Program-made: the position numbers and the translations under genes
In this document: positions 12,126 to 24,800 of the stretch, piece after piece
How the letters are laid out: the number at the start of each line of letters is the position of its first letter
How positions within the stretch are numbered: the stretch's first letter is position 1
The notes under the pieces: model-generated
Told to the model about the DNA's origin: nothing
Database searches by the model: none
The model's input: the letters and a program-made list of their open reading frames with translations, nothing else
Source: Malachius bipustulatus
Lineage: Eukaryota; Arthropoda; Insecta; Coleoptera; Melyridae
Assembly (NCBI GenBank): GCA_910589415.1
Contig: OU342630.1
Span: 22,229,867-22,293,866, forward strand
Direction of reading: 5' to 3'
DNA: 64,000 bases

Positions 12126-12529
12126 TAAAAGTTTCAAAATCGATAAAGGCTATAAAGGTGTAAATATGACAAAAATATCAGAAATCGATTTGTCAACAAT
12201 GTCCTCTTCGTTGCCATAAAACCTTAACCTCATAAAAAAAGTTAACCCAACTCCAACAAATGATTGACAACCAGTTATACCTATCACCCTACATCATAAC
12301 CTAATTCGCAAATAATAAGTGAACTGTCTATAGATCTTTTCCAACCAATAATTTTATCTTTGGAATTTTTTTTCTGTCATACGAAATACGGAAAGGGCAC
12401 TAGGAAAGTTTGATGCACTGCTGCAGGGTCCTGTATTAGTCTGGTTGCCAAAATGTTGTTGGTTTATCTGAATGTTTTTTTTAATGATGTAGCTTGTGAT
12501 GTTAAATAAAGATATCATTATATACTCAC
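12126..12529. other. KLHL intron sequence
   Basis: AT-rich. No Kelch-coding segment is seen on the minus strand after the donor site at 12529. The intron therefore continues leftward, at least to the window edge. Confidence 0.5.
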
Positions 12530-12840
12530 TGGGATCATATCTCTCAACACAATCGAAACGGCTCGCAGCTGGGTTGTTGGCGGGTGCGTCCTGTCCTCCC
12601 AGAGCGTAGAGATGTCCATTGGCGACCGCGACACCAACTGCACCCCGTCTTCGAGCTAGCGGAGAACACAATGTCCACTTGTTGGTGTGCGGGTCGTAGC
12701 ATTCGACAGTGCGCAAACAGGCAGCACCGTCGCGCCCGCCTACCACATAAAGCTTTCCTCTCAATGTTGCCACGCCAGCCGAACAACGCTGCGATTGCAT
12801 TGGTGCCACAAACGACCACGACCGTGTTGCAGGGTCCCAT
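12530..12840 (-). CDS. KLHL5: KLHL exon 6: Kelch repeats 4-5
   Basis: Follows an AAG acceptor with a weak pyrimidine tract. It completes the split Arg codon from exon 5 and reads [34 protein letters not shown], then [12 protein letters not shown] and CVERYDP. It ends at donor GTGAGT in phase 1. The GG dyads and the W of each blade are intact. Confidence 0.9.
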
Positions 12841-15800
12841 CTTCCATTAAAACAGTAAAATATTTTAACTCAATTGTTTGTAAATTTTATCTTTACACTA
12901 ACCGTTCCACAGTGTTAAGATAGCTCCAGCCGTCATGTCCACCGACAGCGTAGAGAGGCCCATCAAGGATGGCAACACCGAGCCCGTGACGGTGTGTGTT
13001 CATGGGTGCCAGCTGCGTCCAGCAGCCAGTCTCAAGGTCCAGACATTCCATCGTGTTTAAGGTCTTCAGTCCGTCTCTTCCTCCAACCACCAGCAACCTA
13101 TGCAACCCAAATGACACATAATTTATGAAAACACTACTTTAAATAATAATAATAATCTTTGTTAGTGGAGATCAAAATAAAACCTTAAAATAATATGCCA
13201 GAGGTACTGTAAAATAAATAGATTTTTACAGATATCAATTAAGTAGGCTTTCAGTTATATTAATAGGTGCTTAATAGTATTAATTTAATAACTACTGATT
13301 CATTATAAATACCGAGTGATTTTCAATGATTGAAAATTTTCAAGTAGGCAAGTTGGTATTACTGAGTTACTAAATTAATGTTTGACACACTGTTTATTTT
13401 GATTTTCAAATTTCTAAGCTTCTCAGAAAGTCTGTTCGCTTGAACTAGAGTACCCTGCTATGCTATAAAATTATGATAAAGAATAGATAGGCTCCCTCTC
13501 TGTCCGATTGCTACTAATCTGAGAGAGAATCGGATATCTCTCTTCAATATAGTGACTTTTTAGTTACATCTCATGGTTGATTTCTGTGCTGAAGCGAACA
13601 TCGAATGAATACATAGGCTTAACAAGTGATTAGAACGGATAGAATATTAATTGTTATTAAATTTTTATTTCAAAATTAATTATTTTGCGTAATAAAAAAT
13701 ATTACACTGATCACTTAACAATGTAAATTTTGACAGTTTGACAATAAATCATTGTAGTTTAACGTCAAAATGAGTCGCTTCTGCCGAATTTAATTTTTTT
13801 GACGTTGGACGAGTCTGCTTTTTAAACGTTTTCTTTAACAATTACGGTGTTCTCTTTAAGCAACCCAATTTTGTTAGAAATAAATAGACAGACTTATGGA
13901 GAAAATTCTATCACGAGTGGTATTACTACTGAAAAAAATGAGCCTGGATATTTATAATCTTATAATGCAGATTTAAGAAAATTTCTTATAATTCAAGAAA
14001 ATACCTGACAAATTTATCTTCCAGGGTAAATTTGCCGGTTGGGCCGCTTCATATTCATCTTCCATGCATTTAATTTTAATTCATCGATTCGCAGGCAAAT
14101 TAAATTAAACAGATCATTTCGTTATATTTCCTGGTCGACTATAATCAGAGAAATTTTTTAAGTAGGTACCTTGGTATTGGTATTTTGGTATTTTAACTAA
14201 ATGTGAGAGAGGGTTTATGTGGTCCCAAACACTGAAGCCAGCGGGCTTATTGTATTTCTCACATTTAGATTTTCCTTGGATAGAAGAGCTCCGTTCCTTT
14301 GACAAGGTTCAGCAGTCCACTAACCAAGGTCTTTTCCGCCAGCTGGCTCCCGGGGCTTAGGAGTAAAGTAGGTACCTAATAGAACATGAAAACATGAAAA
14401 ATAATGAACTTCGCTGTCGAGCAAACCAATTTTCCAGTCGTTGCATACTCTCGACGGAAATTGGATATACTCAAAACCGGGTTGTTTTGAGCAGTTTTCC
14501 TAAATGTTCCTGAGGAAGTAAATATTGGTTTCAATTTATCTTGTCAGTTAACGATATGAAAGAATTGTAAATATTAGGCTTTCACAAACTACCAGCACTT
14601 TGAATTGCAAATCTACTGTTATGGTATTCCTTTCCCCCCTTATTTTATTTATTATTATTAATTCTATTTAAAAAATTATACCATAAACAAATAAAATTTT
14701 AATGATACTCTCTTTCCCAGTTGGGTTCAGTTGCAACAAAAAAATTTTGATTTAATTTAATTTGAATTCAGATTTGAAAATTTTTTAACAAATATCTAAT
14801 TTATTACTTGTCAGAATATTTATTACAGAAAATTACAAAAAAAAAAACTACCTCGAGCTCTCTGATTCTAAATTTTGTTAAAACTACACTTATAATAATT
14901 TAAAATTAATTATCACATCAAAATCTTACAATATCCTTCACAATATGCGTCTCGCTTCTCCTTTTCCTGATCTACCAACTCTCTCTGTCACTCTCTTCGT
15001 CTCTCGCTGCTTCTCGTCTTCTTTCCGCTTCTCCTTCCTTTCTTAAATACAATCTGTAATTTCCTATCTTCCCGTCATCTTCCAGGTTTCTTCCACTTCT
15101 TTTCAAGTTGATCCTCTCTATAATTTATCCCCTTCCGACTTCTTCACGTTCTCTTCGCTATCTATTTGTTCTTCTCTTTTGTGCTTCCAAAATAACTACC
15201 TTCACCCTTTTTACCTTTTCTTACACACGCTCTTCTCAATTTCAATCTAATTAATAATTCTCCTTGTTAGCTACCTCTTTGTTCTTCTCCTTTTTCCTTC
15301 CAAATAATTATTTTTACTTTTCTTACTTTTTTCCTTGACAGTCCGCTTCCAAATTTCTTAATTCTTCATTATTATTTCTTTCTTTTACTTTTTTTCTTCA
15401 CAAATAAACTTCCAAAATTATTCAATTATAATTCCTTATTATTTTCTTGACAGTCCGCTTCCCAAATTTTTTAATTATTATCTTTTGACAACCTCTCTTC
15501 TTATAATTTATTTCTTTCTTATCCTCTTCCACTAAATATCCCTTCTTCTTTTCTTTAATTCCTCTAAATAATTATTTTTTAACTTCTCTTACTCTTTTTC
15601 TGACAGTCCACTTTCTAAATTCACTAATTAATATCCCCGTTGCTATCAACATTTTTTCTCCTTCACTTTTTTCTTTTCACTACTGATTTTTTTAAACAAT
15701 CCAAAATTTTTTTGACATTTTTAATAATTAAATACTAATAATTTTTATTTGTTAAAATCTTCAAATGAAATCCAAACTTTAAAAATTAGGTGAATCTAAT

Positions 15801-18800
15801 TTTTCATAACACTACATTGATAAATCAGAATTGGACAAACTATATAGAAAATAGGATCCAACGAAGTCAACAGAAATAAATTCCCAGATTACCTGGCCAG
15901 TAAGGTCAGTTCTTACCCCTTTTAGCTTTTATTAACGTTCATATAACTGATTTTCTCCTCTCTAAGAGTATCATATTGTAATAAACCACCCGCAGGGTAA
16001 GCAGTTTTTTCTACAAAATAATCCTCATCAGTAAAACTTCATGAGAAGCCCGGCATTAGTTAAGAAAAACCATTTGCAAGTGAGAATTCCAGAATCCTTT
16101 ATTTCATCCGCTGCAACAATGGATTGGACTTTCACCTACACACAAACATTAAAAACTACAAGGGAATCTTTAACACGCACTGAAGATGTGATACCTAAGG
16201 GGTAGCGCGAGCAACGGTCAGTCGAATTGAAGAGAGACGGATAGAGCTACAAAGGGTTGTGGGAGTATAAAAACTGGCCAGCCTCAAGACACTGGACTCC
16301 GATTCCTCTTAACCCTTGGGTCGATTGAACATACTCTCTTCCCAGCTCCTCTCTAAGCCGAAACCACTCGAACGAGAATACTCTCTTCTGGTTTTACCTA
16401 TTATTCAGTACCTACCCATCTCGCCCTAACAGTGATACAGTCACCAGTTGCGAAACAAGGCCGCTTACAAGTCCCGCACTGGCTAGTCTACGAAGAGGAG
16501 GTTCGAGTCACTGCCACTACCAATATCGCCGGAGATTTTATTTATTTTATTTATTTATTTTTTTATTTTTTTTTTTTTAAAGAGGGAGCATCGGTCTTAA
16601 CTGTGTAAGTAAGACATAGTCGCTCCACTCTGGTAATTTGGCTTCGAGACGAACTCATTAGCCACAGACACTTCTATATTATATATTTTCCTTATAAACG
16701 TTCGATCGCTTGTTTTACTTTTCACAGACATTCGAAAATGAATCTGAAAAGTAAAGCGGGCCGAGGTGAGTTTCGAACCCGCGATCTATGGCTTCGTGAG
16801 CCAGCGGAGAACCACTAGGCCACGCAAGTCACTTTTTATTTATTTATTTTAATTTACAGTCAACGGGTGGAACCCTTTAGGATACATTTCAATAAATACA
16901 GAAAAATTCAATCACAAAACATCATATTATGGTTTATAAGGTTTACAGAAATCTAGCAACCAGGGTTTTAAGCCCCTTTTTAAATGTTGAAACATTATCA
17001 AGCCCTAATAGGTGGGAGGGAATAACTATTTTATTCCACTTCCTTCTCAAGCGAGGTATTGTCGAGTAATAAATATAATTTCTACTCGAAGCTCTCTCAG
17101 CCAGTTCACGAGCAAGCCTTAAATGGTTTTCAAATAGTTCAAATAAGCCTTGTGTACAGGCAATTAGTATTGTTTATTTCTTTGAATATTAAATTCGTAA
17201 ATTCGCGGTAAATCAAAAGCCATACAGGTTCGATCTCCGAATGGCGCCGAGAAGATAAGAGGAGATATCCCCGCTCCTCATGAAAAGGAAGAAGAAGAAG
17301 GCCTCTCGGCGGAGACCCAACCCGGCACGGTATAATTGCATTCGGAAAATCATTACATTCGAAAAATCTCTCGCCTATCGTTAGTCAAAGTGTCATTACT
17401 CATTAGATTACCTATTCCGAAATTTGTGTCTATGAAATCATCCCGCCAGAATACTATATCTCATTTAATAACTAGGAGGAGTAAACTGCAAAGTATCATT
17501 TACACCACTAAAAGTCACCAAATTAAATCACCAGATTTTTTTTGGCGGCAAATTTGAATTGAAACAATAATTATTAATAAGGAAGATAGGACTTGTTTTC
17601 GGTGTAGGAAGTCTACTTTATAGTGCTGAATGATTTTCTGAATATAAATAGAATGAAATTGAATAATTTATAGATATTTCGAAGAATATTAAGGATAATA
17701 ATTATTAACATTCATGTTAAATTGATTGAAAGTACTTTATTTTAGGCAATACTTATGTGACAAATTTAATGTAACATATAAATATATTTTATGTATGTAT
17801 TATATAACACATAACATCGTAGATAAAGTTTTTATTTTACATTTAATAATATACAGGGTTACTGGTAACTGGATACATTCCTTTGGTGATCTGATAAAAC
17901 AAGAGGTAAGAAGTAAATTAACCCCAACATGCACTATACAAAACTCAATAGATTTTGAGATATTTCGATTTTCAACTTTTCTTAAAAAAATGGTTTCAAA
18001 TGTTTTGAAATGTAATTTTCAAAAAATCCACTTTAACTTTTTGATTTTTTTTTTTTGCTGGAATACTTGTCCAATACTATGCTTCCTTCTGGATTAAAAA
18101 ATATCCTGAGGTATTTCGATCGTGTGAAAATTTCAAAGAAAAACTTTCACAAACTATTTTTTTTAAAATAAGATTTAAAAGTTTTTACAAGTTATTTTCG
18201 CAAAATTGCCAAGGCAACTTGCGTACAAATTGTTTTAAAAACTTCCCTAGTGTAGTAGCTATCTAACAAGGTACGAATCTTGTACAAGAATAACAGAATC
18301 TCCCCGCTATGTACCGTTACCGAGGAACAAATCCTTAAGTCGGGACGTTTTAAAAAAAATACGGCCCTGAACGGGGGTCTTGAAATTCTCGGATCCGGCC
18401 CATCTTCAACAGGTCGTATTTGGGGGTCCCGAGCTTCGTCCCTACCAAGTTTCGTCCCGATCGGTAAAACTTTCAGACACTAAGAGTGTTTCCTAGGCTA
18501 TTCCCGAAAAATCCCGAAATTCCCAAAAAAAATTACACTTCCCGGGAACGGATCCCGCTCATTTTCAATGGGCATCGTGCCACGGTGCGCCTCTTCAATC
18601 GAGTCAAATTTCAACTTTCCCACCTGAAAACTGGCGGCTCTAGAGTGTTTCCTAGCAAAGTCACAGAAGTTTCGTAAGTATACGTATTCTTGTGCCCGAA
18701 AAATGTCTGTCTGTCGGTCTGTCTGTCTGTGATTTTGCTAGGAAACACTCTAGAGCCGCCAGTTTTCATGTGGGAAAGTTGAAATTTGACTCGATTGAAG

Positions 18801-21800
18801 AGGCGCACCGTGGCACGATGCCCATTGAAAATGAGCGGGATCCGTTCCCGGGAAGTGTCATTTTTTCTGGAATTTCGGGATTTTTCGGGAATAGCCTAGT
18901 AATAGCCACTCTAAGTGTCTGAAAGTTTTACCGATCGGGAGAAACTTGGTAGGGACGAAGCTCGTGACCCCCAAATACGACCTATTGAAAATGGACCGGA
19001 TCCGAGAATTTTAAGACCCCCGTTCAGGGCCGTATTTTTTTTAAAACGTCCCGACTTAAGGATTTGTTCCTCGGTAACGGTACATAGCGGGGAGATTCTG
19101 TTATTCTTGTACAAGATCCGTACCTTGTTAGATAGCTACTACACTAGGGAAGTTTTTAAAACAATTTGTACGCAAGTTGCCTTGACAATTTTGCGAAAAT
19201 AACTTGTAAAAACTTTTAAATCTTATTTAAAAAAAATAGTTTGTGAAAGTTTTTCTTTGAAATTTTCACACGATCGAAATACCTCAGGATATTTTTTATT
19301 CCAGAAGGAAGTATAGTATTGGACAAGTATTCCAGCAAAAAAAAAAATCAAAAAGTTAAAGTATATTTTTTGAAAATTACATTTCAAGACATCTGAAACC
19401 ATTTTTGTAAGAAAAGTTGAAAATCGAAATATCTCAAAATCTATTGAGTTTTGTATAGTGCATGTTGGGGTTAATTTACTCCTTACCTCTTGTTTTATCA
19501 GATCACCAAAGGAATGTATCCAGTTACCAGTAACCCTGTATAATTTGTGGATAAGTCAATTTTTTCAAACGGTATTATAAACAGCATTTTTCAGTTTTTG
19601 TAGGACCAGATTCAAAGTGCGTTGTTGAAACTAACTTTATCACATACAGCAGTCCCTGTTTGGTCTAAATCCGCACCTTGTTCGATTGGAATATGTTCTT
19701 CAATTATTGGTGAAGTACGCATATAGAGTAGTTTTTCCAAAATCTTGTAGGTGACACTCTTTTCTTCCCGTTTCTTTGGAGGAGACATCCTCTCACTTGT
19801 ACTTGATGTAGAATTATCCATAATGGCACTTCAAATCGTTTGCAGGATGAAAATGGAAAGCCAAAAATAATTTCAAAATTCTGAAAAGGATGTCTGTTCT
19901 CTAAAAAGAACTGAATGGGCTTCAAAAAGAACTTATTTGGTTTTGAAATAGCTTTTAAAGAACTTATTTAGAACAACTTATAGGGTTTTGTAAATAACTG
20001 ATTATAAAACTGATGTGTCACATTCGACGCTGACATTGTAAACAATAATGACACAACAATAAAAAACAAGCGTATATGTAGTGTTGAGCGTTGCATAGAT
20101 TCAATTTCCTGTACAAGTTTTGCTGGGTGTAATTTTGCCTATGAATTGACCAATGAGAAGCAATTTTTTTTGGCGGTTTATTTAAATTTACTCCTCCTAG
20201 TTATTAAATGAAGTATAGTGACTCCAGAAAACACTCATCCAGTCAAGCTCCATACGACCCGGACACCAGGTAGGTGCCATTCAGTTTTTTTTTTCTATTG
20301 TTTCTGTATGGCTCGGTTTATTTTTGGTTAATTCTAGTTTACAATTTATGCCTAATTAGGTACACCTTGTATTTGGTCACAATTAACAAGCACATGCTTA
20401 ACCTTATACAGGGTTATTCACGGTATACGCCACGGAAGTTTATGGCCGTGTCTCTGGATTTTAGGATCTTTTTATTTTTGGAGTGGATAGAGATCCGGCA
20501 GAGGTACGTTTTAAAATTATATTCATAATGTACAGGCTGTCCCAAAAGCATGAAACATATCAAAGCTATGTTTTTTTAAATGGAATGCTCCTATGTTATT
20601 GCATTTTCAGATTGTCTGAGAAGAGAAAATGAGATTGGCTTTTACAGTTGGTGTTTAAATTCAGAAGTTTCTGAGTTATACACAAGTGAAAATCGTCATT
20701 TTTGAAGTTCAAGGCCCTGTACAACGAAAACGGCTCAAGATAGAGAAAAACGGCAAATTAGGAAACATTGAAAATATTAAGACCACAAGCTTGAAATTGA
20801 AGTAAAACTGTCCAATCTGGCAACACCGTACGCCCCCAATTGAAAAGCCAATAAACACCCAAGCGAAAGTGAAACCACCAAACCCTTCAATTCATTGTCA
20901 TTCAGGAATTTTTATAACCCTCACAAACAAGGCAACAGAGAGTAGGATGATTGAATGATTCAAGCAGGTCGTTTTGAAAACAGCTGCAGGAACAGCATGT
21001 TCCTGCAATAATGTAAATTAACAAATAGAAACATAAATTAATTAAGGTAATTCAAGATTTGATTGTAAGGAATGAAATGACATCCAGTTTGAAGTATAGA
21101 TGAAATGGTGATATCATTCGATTCTGTAATCTTAAAGGAAGAAAGGTTGATCACACAGGTATTTCTTGACTCCTGAGCTTTTGCATACCCTATCCGAGAA
21201 TCGAGGGTGGCTACAATAAACAACACAACGAGAAGTGGGTCCTAGCAGCATTTTTCTAGAAGATCATCGGGGGTAGGGGTGTGGTTGTTACAATGTAGTA
21301 CATGTCTCTTTTTACAAATTTGTAAATGTTCAGCCACAGTACACGAAAACATATACCACTGGTTAAATTGACAGGAAACATACCCAACAAATTCGTTGAA
21401 TTCATTTTGTCGGTCATCTGATAAGTGTTACCAATCACAACATAATACCAACTCATTTGAAAATGTTCAATAATTTAAAATCACCTGGTAGAATGCAATG
21501 ATAAATTTAATATGAAAATTCAAGGAATACTTTTTTTTTTAATTTTTACTTTTTTTTTAAATCGATCACATTTGAATTTCTGGATATTATCCTGTTTATG
21601 GGACTATTATAATAGAGCATATGATAATATAATGTAATAAGGCATTGGGATGGTTTGTTAGTTATTTACCTTATAGAAAACAAGAAGTAAAATGTGAAGA
21701 AGTGAAATCAGAGATGATGGAATCAAGGGAGGGGGTTCTGCCGGGTAGTGTCTTGGGCCCTTTGTTGTTTTTATTATACATGAATGACACTGGAAGTTCT

Positions 21801-24800
21801 TTGAAGTATTGAAGGTATCTCTTTTCTGCGGATGATACGATAATATACACAGGAAGTGCATCAGAGGATAAGTCAGGATCTAAATAGGCTTCATGCATGG
21901 TTGGAAATAAATTACATGAAATTGAATATGAGGAAGACGAAGGGTATGCTGCTGACTGCGGAGGCAAGGGAAAATGGTGAATTTATGAAAGGAGAGAGGA
22001 TTTGATCTAATAGTGGATGGTGAATGCGTGAAGCTGGTGGAGGAACATAAATATTTGGGAGTGATAGTGGATAGAAATCTGAGTTTTGGGAGTCAAGTGG
22101 AATGTACCTCAAAAGATACGAAAAAAAATTGGAGTGCTGAGTAGAAGACGTAGACACATTGAGTGAGTGGCTGAGAAAGGTTATTTTCAATACTATTTTG
22201 CCTCACTATGTGTTTGGAGCTACAATACTATCGATACTTGGTGTGGATAAATGACTTGAGAATACTATAACGACTACAGAGGGCAATGAGAGCGATTATT
22301 GGTTGTGATAGATATACAAAAATAGAGTGGATGCTTAAAAGGTTGGGATGGATATGAGTTGGTGATTTGTTTGAGTGTGCTGCTCTAAGTTTGGGGCATA
22401 AACGTAAATGCCCGCATTTACGTTTATTTATTTACGTTCGAAAAAAATCGAGAAAATCAGTCTTAAAGTTCAAACAAATACCTTAAAATATTAATACCGG
22501 ACACTTCCTCTCAAAACCTCCGTCCATTTTTACAGCGCCCTCATGCAGGAACTGGGACCACTAAGCTGTTTTTAAATTCAAAGTTAGGTAACTTTTCACG
22601 GTTTTTGACAGCTGCAGTCAATCATAATTATTAATTATTATTACTAATTTGTCATTAGTAATCGAACGTTTTAGTTTCAAGTATAATATCAATTTAAAGT
22701 TACTCTCAAAGCATTATATCAGCGGATAATTTTGTTGCGTACGCAGTTAAATAGGCATTTATAATGTACCGCTGTATTAAAGTGAACATAATGTCTGGAA
22801 AATATGTGCTGTGTGCTGTGTGCGGTTGCTCCAACTATGGATTGTTAAGCATGTCCAGATCTTTCCACGGTGTTCCAAGCGCAGGAATAAAGAATTATGT
22901 ATAAAGTTAACTTTATAGAAGCCGCGTAAATAAACTTATTAATATTTTATAACTATGCTGATGGAAATAGGAACAAGAAATAGGTTATAATAACATCGAT
23001 TAATGACGAAATTTAAAAAAAGTGTGGAGTGTCGAAGCCGATTTCTCACCATATTATTTTGCACTGATCATTTCAAAGAGGAAAATTTTGTTAATTCAGC
23101 AAATAATAGACCTTTAAAACTGCAAGGAAGCACATTATTGGAATTGCGGCAAATAAAAGGCTTACACTTAGGTATATAGCGATTCAATCTTTTTGAAATA
23201 TGCCTACCTAAAGATATTAATAATATTGTGTGTAATAGTAGTTAATTATTATTGTTAATATAATAAACATATTGAAAACTTTGTTGTTTATTGTTGTATT
23301 ATAATTCTTCGTCCCAATTTTCTCCGTCTATTCTGTCTAATTAATTTTAAGGGCTTTTCTATTCAGCGTTGATATTTAAAACTCCCTCTATGTTTCACCA
23401 AATTTAATTTTTAGTGGTCCCAGTTCATGCTTGGTGGCGCTGCTAAAATGGACGCAACCTGTTGCAATGCTATAGGTATAGGAGTGTCCGGTATTAATAT
23501 TTTAGCGTATTTGGTTCAAATATTAAAAAGTCATTTTTTTGTTTGAAATTATGAAAACAGTTGAAACACTTGAAACGTCATACCGAGAAGTCATATTATC
23601 AAATAACTATGACTTTGTGAGTCAAACATTTGAAGATAAAGTAAACTTGAAACATTGAACACAAATAAATAAAATTAAAAAACAAACAGTTTGTAAATCA
23701 CATTTACAATAAATGTTCAAATTGAGAACCCTGTACTATCTGACAATACCCATGACAATTATTATAAAATTTAAACTATTAAAAAATAAAGTTACTAACT
23801 TTCCACACGGTACACAAAATTGCTATTTAAAAGTTTTTATTTTTTGTTTCAAAACCAACCCAACAATAAACGCAACTTATTACCCATACCTAGTCATAAT
23901 ATGCATTATTGATGTAGGTACCTACTTACTTATAGCATAATTATTGTAGGTAGATTTCTGATAAAAAATAAATTAATTTATTATCTGACTGGTATTTTTT
24001 CATATACCTACACATAATACTGCAAATAATGTTTATAAATAATAATGCAAAACAAAAAATAGGCATAAGAGCCTACACTTGTGGGTATAAGCAAACATAT
24101 TATAGATTTTTAATAAACTAAAAAAAAAATTATTAAATAACAATTTAATAGAAATAAAACATTAATTCATTTTTTTTTCGAAAACGGTTCATTTTATCGA
24201 CAAGGAACAAGGGTACCTTTTCTGTAGCTGAATGTTCAAGGTATCCAAATTTGTTTTTTTTTTAATTCCTTATCATGCAGGGTGTTAAGAATATAAGCAT
24301 TAAAATGTACCTACAACCTAGTCCGCCTCTGGTAAACTAAACAAGCTAATTTATGTTTTAGGGGCGGTATTTTAAGAGGTCCTTACCACTGTGTTTATCA
24401 TATTAAATTTTCATTAAATTTTATTAAGCAGTTTAAAAGTTATTCAAGAAATAGCCATAGGGAGAGCCGCTAGAAAAAATTATGGGAACTTGTCATCTTT
24501 TTTTTTAATGTTCTATTTGATTCCAAGATATTTCCCACATTTTCCCGGACACCCTGTATATTCTTTAATTTTCCAGTCAGAAAAGCAATAATTGGAGTCA
24601 CACTGACTCCGGGCACAATACTACCTACAACAAGAAAACAAGAGACATAAAAGACGATGTTCAGCTCAAGGAAGGAAATCATCCATTCAGCCTATAAAGC
24701 ACTTACTGAGAAAATACGAAATGACACAAAAAAGATCACTGTAAACTATTTCCTTGTGAAAAAAAAAAGATTTGGGTAACTTTTAAAATAACTTACTTGT

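Noticed and set aside
1..12500. Search for the last KLHL exon (sixth Kelch blade)
   Set aside because: No segment on the minus strand read as a Kelch blade after a phase-1 acceptor. The exon is assumed to lie outside the window.
12584..12923. Plus-strand ORFs over the Kelch exon
   Set aside because: Antisense shadows of KLHL exons 5 and 6, whose splice sites and domain content are clear on the minus strand.
16740..16832. tRNA-like sequence on the minus strand
   Set aside because: Same reasoning: it is the head of a SINE that shares its tail with two other SINEs in the window.
18280..18483. 67-codon ORF, mirrored at 18911-19114
   Set aside because: The two frames agree because they lie in the two arms of palindrome P4. 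Conservation is a by-product of symmetry, not evidence of a gene.
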